This document shows positions 28,564-40,232 of a stretch of DNA of 64,000 bases, piece by piece. Source of the DNA: Fulvia fulva (Eukaryota > Ascomycota > Dothideomycetes > Mycosphaerellales > Mycosphaerellaceae); assembly GCF_020509005.1 (NCBI RefSeq), contig NC_063012.1, positions 5,890,001-5,954,000 on the forward strand, read 5' to 3'. The translations under genes were made by a program, and so were the position numbers. The number at the start of each line of letters is the position of its first letter. Positions within the stretch are counted from its first letter, which is position 1. Below the pieces are notes generated by a model. The model ran no database searches, had not been told where the DNA came from, and saw only the letters and a program-made list of their open reading frames with translations.

Positions 28564-30203
28564 TCACGCCACCTTCACCACGAAGCGCTTGAGGCCTGGA
28601 TCGTCCAACAGACGCTGCATCGCATCCTCGCTCAGCTGAACAAGAACATCCCAGGTGCCCTCTTCCGTGCGCAACGGGAGCAGGTTGCAGCCATACGCCG
28701 AGTGATGTCTGCTAGCCTTCCTCCCAAACTGCGGAGGTCCCAAGCCAAGTCCCAAACCAGCCTCGTCTCCGACAGGCAGATCGGCCCAGCTGGTGATGAA
28801 GACATCATGGTTGAAGTCGATGCGCGGATGGTTCATACTCCTGACATCGTCGCGGCTGTTGATGAGGGCAATTGCTGACCGAACTTTGGGCTCCGTCAGG
28901 TTCGACATGCCGCCACGGACCAAGCGAGCTGCGTCCTTGATGGTGCTAACGTCGAAGGGCATGCCCAGACGAAGCACAGTGGACGTGCAGTGACTGAACA
29001 GGCATGCGTTGCCGCAGAAGTTGTCGTCAAGTGGTGGATCGATGCGGTTGCGGATGCTGACAGGGTGTAGGAGTGCTGATACTTGGCCGCCGTCTATCGT
29101 GCTTGGTGGCCAACGTGCACGTGTGATGGCCTTGAAGAGTATGCCCGTCAAGCAGTCGAAGGCCGACAGGTGCACGCCTGGTGTCGCCTCTTGATGCCGC
29201 AGACGTTCATTGACCATATCCCTTAGAACATATTCTCAGTAAGCCGGTATAGAAGAAGCTCGTCATCACACATACCTTGTTGCGTCCAACAGGTCCAGGT
29301 CGAAGCTCAAGATCCGCGAGCTACCTTGGCTTGGCGCGAGAGACGGCATCGTCGTATTACTAGGCAGTGCGTTGTATTCCGGATGCTCTGCAAGGTTCTC
29401 CTTGATGCCGTGCGAGCCAGATAGACGATCTCGAACCTGCGACTGACACTGCGCATCTTGCTGCAGTGTTGGCACGGTATGAGTTCGCGTTGGCAAGATG
29501 TCCTCGGAGATCGACATGTAACGAATGATGCTGGCCATGCCTTGAATATCTGCGACCGAATGGTGGAGGTAAAGCGCAACAATTACACCGCCCTCAACAA
29601 TGCTGGCCTGCACTGCAAAGGCTGCGTTGCCACCACTGGCCGCGTCTGGCATGTCTGGCAGCGGCGTGATCACATCGCCTATGAACGCTGATGCTGGCAT
29701 GTTGTTCGCAGCGAGGTACTGGGAAGAGAATCAGCGTGACTCTATGCGACGAAGACCAGCAAGCCGTACCTGGTAAGTGTACGGGAACTCTTCATGTGTC
29801 AAGACCTTCACCGTTGGGGCAAACTCGCGGAGCCGGTCAACCGTTGAGTGGACTTCCAGTCTACCCTTCTGCATGAACTCCGCCAGAGAGCCAGCGCTGC
29901 CCTGGCGGTGGATGGTTTGTACGAAGTCGTCCTTGCTTTTGTAGAGTAAGGGTTTGGCCTCAACCACCACGCCTCCCAGTATCGGGAGATGGCTAATGGC
30001 ACGTTTCGTGGATGCTGTAAGGTTTGCAACCAACTGCTGCCTGTCGTCTTCGTCGTCGCTGCAAGGAAAGCACAAGCAATATCGGATGTCTGTCCTTTCG
30101 TCAATTGTCTGCTTCACGCGATACTGATGCGAGTGCCCTCACATGTCCTGATGATGCTTTGATCGATCGTGGAGAGCCTGTAGGTAATGACTTTGTCAGC
30201 CAT
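28564..30203 (-). CDS. BAHD-like acyltransferase (trichothecene acetyltransferase type)
   Basis: Four exons (30143-30203, 29770-30089, 29276-29718, 28564-29221) sum to 493 residues in frame. The N-terminus YRLSTIDQSIIRTY and the AISHLPILGGVVV segment match the fungal transferase family. The active-site motif is HHSVAD (H179-H180, D184), in which the second His is the general base. The structural DFGWG-type motif near the C-terminus is replaced by a Gly-rich EAGLGLGLGPPQFGRK stretch, as in many fungal members. Predicted reaction: acyl transfer from acyl-CoA to an alcohol or amine. The substrate cannot be inferred and no biosynthetic core gene lies nearby. Introns are 53, 51 and 54 nt. No signal peptide. 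Confidence 0.88.
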
Positions 30204-30674
30204 GGTCGTTGAGTGGTCGCCGTGTCTATATACACAGTCCGCTGGATCTGATGATTGCCAGGCTTCGCTAGTGATCGTGGTTGATGTCGATATCGCGTTT
30301 GAGGCGAGTGGGAGTGCGAGAATCATAGATCCAACTCAGCGGCTTGTTGAAGTGAAGCGTTGTTCACTTTTGCGCAAGTGAGTCAGCAGTGACGGTGGCG
30401 ATATAGTCATGCGGAGGATCTTTGCTGTATGCTTTTACGCTACGATGAGTACATCTATTATCATCAGCGCCATCAATGACCGTGACTATTGCAAACCGGG
30501 CCAAGGCTTCCGGCTTTTCGATTCCCATCATGCAAACAATGGGGTATATCCTCCGTAAGTGCGCCCAGCTCAGCAAATTCCAATTGCACCGGCGTTAGTC
30601 ACTACAACGGTGACCAGTGAAAGCAAGCTCGACCATCGAGACAGGTGACGATCGATAGTCACATAATTGCAACC
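30204..30674. other. Intergenic, no gene seen
   Basis: 471 bp between the acyltransferase start and the stop of the Myb-like gene. Short frames only. Confidence 0.5.
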
Positions 30675-32102
30675 TCAGTTGAGCTCCTTGAATTTCTTGG
30701 CGCAGGTGGCAGGAGCAAACACATATGTGCTGCCCTTCTTGCTCATCCACTCGCTGACTTTCTTCCAAGGCATTCTACCGTTGCGATCTCTGCCAGAGCC
30801 ATCGAAGCCGGAGAATCTGCGAACAGCTTTGTCTAAGAGATCGAGCTAGTGGAGAAGTCAGACCATTGAATAGAGGTATCATCAGGCAGTATGGATCACT
30901 TACATCCTTCTCGGTCCACTCGGGCTTGCGAACTCGCTGGCTCTTGTCCTTTGTCAGCACACGTACACGACCACGCAGTGTTGATTCAGCTTCCGAGAAT
31001 TTGCCTCGAACCTTGATCTCCTTGTATGACCAGCCCTTCTCCCTCATCTTCAGCAGGTAACGGTCTCGGTCGTGGCGATAAGCAGCTTCGGTCAGAGCTT
31101 GATCATGGACGTCCAGCTCGGAGTCACTGTCGCTCTCGGAGTCTTGCTCTGGGGATGTTTCGAGGCTGTAATGACTCAGGCTCGGCAAAGCGTGGATGCC
31201 AGTACCGACAGGCTCAGTTGCAAGTAGCGGAGGGAGCGGTTGGGCAGTGGGGCCATGAAGGTTCGTTGGCGAGACAAGAGGTAGACCGTGAGCATGCGGA
31301 TGATGACTGACCAGTGGCTGTGTCGGTGGAACTGGCTGTGCGGCATTCCACATGGCGGCGATTGGTGCATGCTCTGGAAAGGTTCCAGTACAGCCTACGC
31401 ATTTGCATGTCCCTTGGAAAGGCGTATGGGCGTGAGTCGTGACCCCCGCGCCCTCGAATTTCGAGATGCCATCCGCTGCAAGCCCAGACGATTGGTAGTT
31501 GCCGCTGAGTGGGTAGCGAAGGAAAGCATCACCTCCGCGAGGACTGACAGGAGTACAAGGGTCGTTGCTGAGAGTTCCAAGCGATGCTGGTGATGGCGCG
31601 TCGTATTCGACAGAGGAGAGCATCCAGTCATCGTTTTCGACATTGGCATATTGTGAAGTGTCCACTGCTTGTGAAAGTAGGGTCGGCGTGGGCATGTGAG
31701 GGCTGGTCTCGATCTTGTGTGGCAGGCCGCCACTGAACGACATGGAGAGGTCAGAACCGCTACCAAAGCTGCCGCTGCCGTTGAAGCTGCCGATGCTACC
31801 GAAGCTTCCTGTGCTGTGGAAGCTGCCTGTGCTGGAGAAAGAGTCGTTGAAGGCAGGATTGGTCAGGTCGCCCTGACGCCACTGTCACACATCAGTATAT
31901 GCTCGCTCTCACTGTCGGGCAATGCACGTAAAAGGACGTTACAAACCTGAGATATGTGACTGTCTTCCGGATCTTGCAAGAACTGTTCGAAGAGAGGACG
32001 GTCATGGCTGCCGGCGGTGAGCTGCGAGCCACCATGTTCGAGACCTAAGTCGACCAAGTCTTGCTCAGCGGATGACGTTGCAGGAGATTGCATTGTTGCC
32101 AT
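30675..32102 (-). CDS. Myb/SANT-like DNA-binding protein
   Basis: Three exons (31947-32102, 30904-31881, 30675-30845) give 434 residues. The N-terminus MATMQSPATSSAEQ leads to a Ser/Gly repeat region near 60-85 (SFSSTGSFHSTGSFGSIGSF and on). A Pro/His-rich centre carries a CKCVGC cysteine pair. A basic region follows (YLLKMREKGWSYKEIKVRGK), then a Myb-like helix set encoded across the last intron: KPEWTEKD, LDLLDKAVRRFSG, RMPWKKVSEWMSKKG, CAKKFKELN. Trp spacing in the C-terminal unit fits a divergent Myb/SANT repeat. Likely a nuclear regulator; targets unknown. Introns are 65 and 58 nt. The start was chosen at 32102 because upstream in-frame sequence is low quality. Confidence 0.8.
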
Positions 32103-35100
32103 TGTGCGAGAGAGGTGGCGCTGAAATGGTCTGAAGTTGAAATGTTGCAAGTGACGGCGACGAACGGCGAAAGGTCCCCCGGTTTGGCCGTGGGGCTGTG
32201 ATGGGTGTGATGGCATGGTCATGTTGGTCTCACCGACAGTGTTCATGCTCGCTGTTACTGGCTGATGGTATCTGCCGCTTGAGATCAACGTGTGCTCATC
32301 CGTGTGTTCGGTGTGCACTTACCCTCGTGGTGGCGTGCGAACACGCGGAAAGCGATGCCTTGAACTTGTTCGGTGCATGGATTGGTGCATTCTTGGGGCT
32401 GGTATCTGCAGGCAGTATGGTGTTCTATTGCGTTGGGTTCACGGCCGGCCGAAAGCAATGACAAGTCTAGTGTCAAGCTCACTTGAGCTAGCCAAGATGG
32501 GAACGGGAACTTGCTTCGTCGCTGGACGTGAGTGCAGCCGTGCTGCGTTTCGACACAGAAGTCGCAGCGCCAAGACTACAGCTTCCGGCCAAGGCAATTG
32601 ACTGCGCGGAGTGCGATGTGGCAGCGACCGCTTCTCGACTGTGTCCCCGCGCTGAAGCGGTGGATGTTGACAGACTGAGACGTGACGTAAAGGGCGGATT
32701 GGGTCTGCGCGAGATCTGATGTGGTCAATGGCTGGCGGTGCATGGACCCCGGGGAGGCTCATGAGCTTACATTGCTGATCGTTGATGTGTAGTTCTCGGT
32801 CTTGAACAGGTAGCAAAAGTGGCCGCCTCCAGCAAAATCAGACACACAACCTCCAAGAATACAAAGCAAATCAGAACAAGCAACAACTCGACCGCCAAAG
32901 AGAGAACACGGCCAGGATGAGAGTGTCTTACCAACGGCGATGGGACTCGCTTTGTACATCAAGTTTCAGGAGCGCACTCCGTGGATCGTGCGTGGTGAGC
33001 GTTTGACCTTGCCGACACTCAATCACGGAGGACATACGGCCCAGTCTACCGAGCCCCGACCATGAGTTCTAGCCCTGCATGCAAGAGTGCAGAGTGGAGC
33101 CTGCCTGGATGATGCGACTTCCGCGCGGCAGAGAGAATGGTCCAAGCAAGGCGATGGTGGCCTCTAGGCCACTGTCGCTGCAGCGATCCCGCAGTTCGAT
33201 GCCACGTCCTTCTGACAGGCCTGGATGCTGACCTGCATCGTGGCGTGGCTCCTGTTCGTTCGTCGGCAGTCTACCGGCATCCATAGCTTGTATCGGAGCT
33301 GTCATCAACGGTGTACTGCGGCTTGCCGCGACAGCTCATCCAGCTCTTGCTCATCACTGCATGTGGCAAAATGGCGTCCGATTTGGCACGACCATGCCAT
33401 GGCGGATGTTGGCCAAGAACAGTAAGCGCAATGTCGATGGCACTTTGGCAGCCGTAATGGTGATCCGATCAGAGAGCATGGAGGGCGATGTGACAGCCCA
33501 AACTCGCGTGCCTGGTGTTTACCTGGTTGGCATCATACAAGCTGCAAGAATTCACGGTACTCCACGGTAACATGCGTGCTCAGCCAACACATACAAGCCA
33601 ACTGCGTTAGCTCTGCATGATGCAGAAAGCGACTGCTCAAATTCTGCTGTGTTTATCTTGCCAATCAGAATATCGCTGAGGAGATGCATCTGCTCCGTGG
33701 ATGCGTGAGCTGCGATGAAGCAACACCAGACTGCCGTGCACGCGACTTTGCGTGAGGGCCAATATGGAAGCAAAAGTCGCGTTTGAGAAGTCGTCTGCCA
33801 TTGCCTTCTTGCCTCCGCGCCGGCAGGGCGTCGTCGGATACTTGCATGTTGACAGGAGATCGCCAGGGGTACGCGTTGTCCCGAATGGCGAATGGATGTC
33901 ACCTTAGCAGGCATGCTGCTGTAGCCCGCGGCAGTGTTGTTGACGGTTGATGGTGTCACCACTGTCAGTGCTGTATAGAGCGAGAGTTGACCGCGCCTGA
34001 ATTAGATGATGTGTGAGAGCTGAAGTCACGACAACCTGGAAGGTGGAGTCTGTATGTGTCAGCAAATTCTGAGTTCGCACGTGATGTTGGCATCTCGGTC
34101 TGAGGTGAGGTACATCGAGCATGAAGGACCACTGTACAGTACCGAGGAAATATTCAACAGCACGTGCGCTGACGCTTTGACAGACGAGATCAAGATGTCT
34201 GCACTCAAATGATGTCGTCAACAACGAAAAATGTGCTGTTGGCGGTTGTGAACCTCCAACAAGAGTAAGCGCAGCGGTGTGAAGCTCTATTGACTAGCCC
34301 GGCCTTCGAGGAGGGCGTGCAACACACGCCCGACTTACTATCCGAGTTTAGCCAACAGTATACTCTACGACACACTAGCATAGTCTTGAATACGAGTTCG
34401 CCAACAGGCACAGCTCGGTAGGTCACGTGTTTTCAGCAACTTGAATTAGTCATCCCCAAACTTGAATTTAGCCAATCAGAAGAGGCGCCAAGACTCGTCT
34501 GGGGCTGGTGATAGAGCTCCACTCCCTCGCTGACGCCACCACCTTCGTGCTCGCAAGCTCGCACTACGGTGGATGGCTAGCGCTCGGTCGCTACGCTTAA
34601 TGATAAAATCCGCTGTGACCATCCTTCCTCACTGGTCAGCGACAGTATGGTAGGCGCTGGGCTCCAAATTGCTGGCCAATGTTCGAAGGGCACGAGCAAA
34701 CAATTTCCTTTCCCCACATACCTCAAACCTCCCGTCTCTCCTCGAACTGCCTCAGCAAGTCCTGTGCATCACTGCAGTCTTCGCCACTCATCGCATCGCA
34801 TCGCATCGCACTCACACAGCACGGCCAGGCCAGGCCTCCAATGCGCAACCTCAAACTACATCGAGTCTGAGCGTTTCGCCGCTGCCTCCTGGATGCGGCC
34901 ACTGGAACGAGAATGAACGCATATAGTCCGGCGCTTATCCACCAAGAGCACGCATGAGATCAGAACTCCAGGCATGAGTGTGACCGTCGTGCTGATGCTA
35001 CTGTAAGAAAGAACGACGCTCTGTCATTGATCGGTGAGCGCTGGTCTCGCAGCGACACTGGCCGTCGACAGCGACTTCATCGTCGGGTATCTTCGAGAGT

Positions 35101-35770
35101 CACAGCGGATCTTCAGGATAGCCGCCAGGACCTGACTTTCGCGCCGACCATCAGCGAGGACCTTCATCTCTCGCGAAACGATCTCAAAATAGGACGAAAC
35201 AGGCGCGAAGCTCATACCAGCTGTTCGACGTGCATTGCATGACGTCCGACCTCCAGGAACCGTACCACCGTGGGCCACTAAGGCGGCCAACGACACAAGT
35301 CTCCCCGTGCGCTGCCAAGGCGCCGGCCTCATGGCAGTACCAGCAGTTTCAGCCTTGCGCAATATCTTTGGCTGCCAGCGTCGGTCCTGCGACATTAAAC
35401 GCGCCGAAGTGGTCGAGCCGTTTCAGAGTTGGCTATCGATCTGCTTCATAAGACATTCGCGATCCGCAGGTGTTGAAGTGCATTGATGGTCGCCAAGCTA
35501 TAAGGTGGCCAGACTGCTGTCTCCTGGTCGAAGACTCCACATCAACCTCACTACTTTCAGGGCTTCGACCTTTCCTTGTGTCCTTTCTTTATTCCTTTGC
35601 GTTATTTCCTTAGGTCTTTCGTTCGGTCTGGCACTGGCGTTACCTCCAATCCTTAATCACTAATCCTTGATTCACGCGCCCTCAATCTCGTGCTTGACGC
35701 ACTACGAACGCCTGGCGTGCGTTTACACTTCTGCCCGTACCCTGAACGCACCCAGAGTTTCGGCCGCCAC
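32103..35770. other. Gene-poor 3.7 kb region
   Basis: The longest stretch without a confident gene. Several open frames exist: one at 33361-33570 on the plus strand (MWQNGVRFGTTMPWRMLAKN start) has fair protein-like composition, and one at 33552-33962 on the minus strand ends in plausible sequence. Neither extends through believable splice sites or matches a family I know. A TCGCA pentamer repeats four times at 34791-34810. Pyrimidine-rich sequence at 35540-35640 is probably the promoter/leader of the next gene. Possible gene relics cannot be excluded. Confidence 0.4.
34791..34810. repeat. TCGCA x4
   Basis: Four perfect 5-bp units in noncoding sequence. Confidence 0.9.
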
Positions 35771-36684
35771 ATGCAATCCTGCAGCACTATCCCAATCATG
35801 CCAAAACAAACCCGACATTCAATGCCTCGACAAACCACACCATCCGCTCCCTACAGCACCTCCATGCGGAACAGCCAGCGAAATGCAGCTATCTGGAGCT
35901 CGACAGATGATGAGATACTACTACAAGCAAGGGCATCCGGTCTGAACTGGCAGCCGATAGCTAGCCGACACTTCCCTAACAAGACAGCCAATGCTTGTAG
36001 GAAACGTCATGAACGGCTCATCGAACGGAGACATGTAGATGATTGGGATACTCACAAGCTTGAGCTCCTGGCACAAGAATACATGGCATGTCGACGAGAG
36101 ATGTGGGAAGTGCTGGCTTCGAGATTGGGGGAGCGCTGGGCAGTGGTGGAAGCAAAGGTGATTGTTACCGCGATTACATGCTCTCGAATCGGCATCTGAC
36201 CACCTCGCAGTGCATGGAGAAGGGTCTCAGAACACTTCAGACGGCATCGCGTACCGCCCAAAGGAAGGCCACGGCAGACTCTCAGTCCTTTGAAGATGCA
36301 GGTACTTCAGACCATCACAGCGATTCTGGCATTGGCCTGGGGTCCGACGCTGAGACAGAGGTAGGCGTTCCCGCTGGATCATACCACAAGCCCTCCTCGT
36401 CCTGGCCGCAAGACACAGCCCATCAGCCGCACACGGAGCACGTACGATCACGAAGCCTGCCTCAACTGCTACCACTATATCAACCGCCGCCCCCAATCAT
36501 CCAGCGTCGCACGTTTGAGGGCAGAGCCATTACCATAAGTCCACAGGATGCTTCCTTCCAGGGCGCGCTAGCACACAGCGTTCCTCACCCGAGAGTCAGA
36601 ATGGCCGAGGAGGGATCAGCATACAGTCGATCGTTTCCAATTGAGGGACAGGAGGGTCATGGTGATGATGGCGTTTGTTGTTGA
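35771..36684 (+). CDS. Myb-like DNA-binding domain protein
   Basis: Two exons (35771-36157, 36211-36684; 53-nt intron) encode 286 residues. The Myb-like unit spans about 40-85: IWSSTDDEILLQARASGLNW, then IASRHFPNKTANACRKRHER, with Trp at conserved spacing and an N-terminal acidic W-S-x-x-D-D-E signature. A second Trp-bearing unit follows (VLASRLGERWAVVEAK) and crosses the intron into CMEKGLRTLQTA. The C-terminal half is Ser/Pro-rich and disordered. The start at 35771 has a good Kozak context (GCCGCCACATG); an upstream in-frame ATG at 35690 and a downstream one at 35798 are alternatives. The length and single N-terminal domain match a common group of fungal Myb-like proteins of unknown targets. 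Confidence 0.82.
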
Positions 36685-37201
36685 AAGATACCCACCCAGA
36701 ATGTTGTATAGTATTCTGACGAGCAGCAAGCAAGCTGATGAAGCGATTACGAATGAAATGACCTGTATATGTATAGTATGCACAAGCAGCGTGCATACCT
36801 GTATTGAAGCACTTTTCCAAGCATGGTTGAGGTTCCCTGCAGGCGCATTCTTGAACTGCAATGACCGGGATGTCGTGAGATTGGATAAGCCCGACGTTTT
36901 GGCCGATGTGCCGAGGAGGCCACTGCATCGATGGACTCGACGCGGGAGCTAGAACTAACTAGTTAGTAGTGGCAGCAGACAAATGTCGGGTGGGTGAACG
37001 TCTCAACTGGCTGCTGGCTGCAGGCTGCTTAGCACCTGTACATGTGTGTCCTGTCCTGTATGCGTCTTCTCACCTTTCCCGACGTCTTGCTGCAGTCTTC
37101 TGGCCGTGGGCGTGGATGTGGCATCGAGTCGAGGGAGCGCTTGCTTGTGCGCCGCAGGCCGGAACGAGGACATTGGCCCCCTGAGAAAGCATCTTCTATT
37201 T
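36685..37201. other. Intergenic, no gene seen
   Basis: 517 bp upstream of the cation transporter. A near-palindrome TACATGTG occurs at about 37037. No gene. Confidence 0.45.
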
Positions 37202-38968
37202 ATGCCGCCGCTGCTGCCGTCGCAACTGGCACGTTTCACTCGATGTAGCGCAGGCCCCCGTCTCAAGGTCCAACACCGCGTGCTGCTTACTGTCGCCAGT
37301 GCCAGCGTGTCCTCCCACCGCCGCATCCCTCGCTCTGCACCACTGCGCCCGAGCCCCCGATCCCCCTACCAGTGCTCTCACATTGTGCACCGCATCAGGA
37401 CACCCACCGCTTCGAGTACACCGACAGCCATGGCGTCGCAGACTACGCAGAAGAGGACGCATACGGGCCACTCGCATGGCGAACACCACCACCACCACCA
37501 CCACCACCATGACAATACCTACCTCACCAGCACAAACAAGAGCGACCCGGGCGTGCGCATCACACGCATCGGGCTGTATGTCAACCTGGGCATGGCAGTA
37601 GGCAAAGGAGTGGGCGGTTATGTCTTCAACTCGCAAGCGTAAGGATACCAATGGCTGCACGCGAGGGCAAATGCTTGACCGCGCTTCGTGGCTGAAGTTC
37701 ATGCATGAGCGACATTCGCTAACGTTGCATTGTGCCCAGCTTGACAGCCGATGCCGTCCACGCGCTATCGGACTTGATCTCTGACTTCATGACCCTGGCA
37801 ACCATATCCTACTCGCTCAAGCCAGCGACCACCCGCTTCCCGCTGGGCTACGGCAAGGTGGAGTCGCTGGGCGCTCTTGCCGTCTCGGGCATCCTGCTAT
37901 CTGGTGGTGTCATGATCGGCCTGCAGGCAGTCATGGCGCTGAGCCAGCAATTCTTCCCGCACATCTTCGAGCTACTCTCGCACACTGGCATCTTTGAGCA
38001 TGCCCAAAACCACGGCCACGACCACGGCCACATGCATCTCGGCCCAAACATCAATGCAGCCTGGCTCGCGGCTGGTAGCATCGTGGTCAAAGAATGGCTG
38101 TACAGGGCGACGATGAAGGTCGCCAAGGAGAAGCGCAGCAGTGTGCTTTCTAGCAACGCCTACCATCATCGCGTGGACAGCTTGACCGCTTTCGTTGCGC
38201 TTTTCACCATTGTCGCCAGTCACTTCTTGGAAAGCGCGCGATGGCTCGATCCTGTTGGTACGTTTTCGAAGGGTGCCAGGCATCGAGCAGTGTCTGAGAC
38301 TATGGTGTGAAAGGAGCGCGTCGTGCAGCACGTATCTCCCGCGGTCCACCATAGTCTAAGCCACTGCCACGTGGTTCTCGAGTAGGCTAACACCCTTCTG
38401 TTTGTAGGTGGGCTAATCATTTCCGGCATGATCGTACAGGCAGGCTGGGGCAACACCAAGTCAGCGTTGTACGAGCTCGCGGATGTTGGCATGGATGATG
38501 AAGCTAGAGAAGGTGCTGAGAAGGCTTTGGAGACTCTCCTAGTTGGCAGCGATGCCAAGATCCGTGGCGTGCAAGGCATCAAAAGCGGACAGAACCTGAT
38601 GTTCGAGATCGAGGTAAGATTGGCTTAGAGTGGCGCGCTGCGCTCTGCTCCTGCGAAGCCATCGCCGTTTGCTATACTGCACGCAACTAATCTTTGGTGA
38701 TATGCAGGCTGAGGTGCCTGAAGACTGGTCGGTCCCTCATTCCAACGACTTGGAAGTTGAGATTAGAGACGCCGTCCAACAGGCCGTTCGAGGAACACGG
38801 CGTGTCAACGTCAGATTCGTGACCAAGGCGACAAGCCACGCAGCTTTTGAGGACCAATTTACCAAGGAGGATCGGGCAACAATAGAGGAAGGGCAGCACG
38901 AAGACCACGACCACGATCATGACCACAGTCATGGTCAATCGAACGGCCATACGGAGAAGCGCAAGTGA
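37202..38968 (+). CDS. Cation diffusion facilitator, mitochondrial MMT-like
   Basis: Four exons (37202-37638, 37740-38257, 38408-38613, 38708-38968) encode 473 residues. The start at 37202 was chosen because the next ~75 residues are Arg/Ser-rich and nearly free of acids, like a mitochondrial presequence; the ATG at 37431 (MASQTTQKRTH) is the alternative. The CDF core follows: helix 1 RIGLYVNLGMAVGKGVGGYV, helix 2 with the metal site DAVHALSDLISD, the MTLATISYSLKPA loop and GYGKVESLGAL. Helix 5 carries the second half-site (YHHRVDSLTA). His-rich loops occur at the N-terminus (about ten consecutive His), mid-chain (NHGHDHGHMHLG) and at the C-terminus (DHDHDHDHSHGQ). Family knowledge: Mmt1/2 export iron from mitochondria; zinc transport is the alternative. 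Confidence 0.88.
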
Positions 38969-40232
38969 TCCTTGCCATCAGCTTTACCGCGTTTTGACGC
39001 CGAACGATCTCGTGACAATGCCTGCGGCAACAGCTCTCGTGGTTGAGCTTCTCCAACGAGGCCCTCACCGGCGGATGTCATGAACCGCATTTACAAGACG
39101 CACTCCGACCATCTAATCACGCCGCCTCTGGAGGTAATCATCAAGATGAAGATGGCCGGAGCGTCTTGGCAAGCTCTGTTGTTACTTTCAGTCTCGCTCG
39201 ACATGCGCACTGAGGTACTGCGATTTGTGCATAAGTTGAAAGTTCGTTCCAAGAAAGTCTAGTAAAGAGCACGTATGTCGATAGTCACCGGAACGATTAG
39301 AACCGCGAGCCGATGGATGGCGATGTTTTACGTCGCTACTATCGCAATGAGTGTGTATGTGCACATGGTTGATAGCTTAAAACTACTGCTCTTGAGGACT
39401 ATTGTCAGCGCTTAAGTATCTCATCTGCTCCTTAAAGTCCTGGCAGAAGCTTTAACGAAGAAGACCACTTCGATTTCGGACAAACCCAAGGCTCTCACTG
39501 CAAAACTGACCACGAAACATGGGCACCCACATACTCCGAGTCCAGACGGCGCCACGATCGAATCAGAGGCCCAGACAGCTTGCTCAGCGAAAAGGCGTGC
39601 ATGCTGTGGCTGTAGTGTGGGGGCAGGATACGTATTGCGCTCTGTGTCACGGATGGATCTGGGTATATGCTATCCAAGAAGTCCCTATTGTGAGAGAGCC
39701 ATAGTCCGTGCGAGCCAGATCGGGGTCTCGTTGCCCAGCCAGTGACTGACTACTCAGTACCCGATCGGCCAATGCTCGTTATGAAGGCGATATGCAAGCT
39801 CCATGCCTGGTCTCGCCGCCGTAGCATTCTACTTCCTTTACATTCACTCCTTGCCACAGCTCACTCACTCCTCGGCCTTGCAAATTTCCGCAGCGGATCT
39901 GAAGTTTCGTCTTGGCGATGGGCGACTTGCATGAGCCCTGAGATCTGAAACCTTGTGCCCACAACTATGCGACCAATGTCCGTTAAAGCCCGAGAACTTT
40001 GTCTCTACGAAGGAGAGTGTTTCCGCGGCTAAGGGTGCGACTCCCGAGCACAACCAAATTCTGCTTCGACTAGTACATGAGTTTTGCCCTGGCTGTTGGA
40101 TCGCTGTCATCGAGTCACAGGCTTGTCCGCAGTATAGTCACTTCAGCTTCCATCTCTTAGCGCAGGTCTGGGTCCCATGTTATTACATGGCCTTGCGTTC
40201 AATAGCAGTATCCACCTCGAAGCACTTCACGC
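38969..40232. other. Convergent intergenic region, no gene seen
   Basis: 1.26 kb between the stops of the transporter and the Zn2Cys6 factor. Open frames are short and unsupported. Confidence 0.45.

Noticed and set aside
33361..33570. Plus-strand 69-codon frame with fair composition (MWQNGVRFGTTM)
   Set aside because: Not extendable by convincing splice sites and no family match; left as a possible relic within the gene-poor region.
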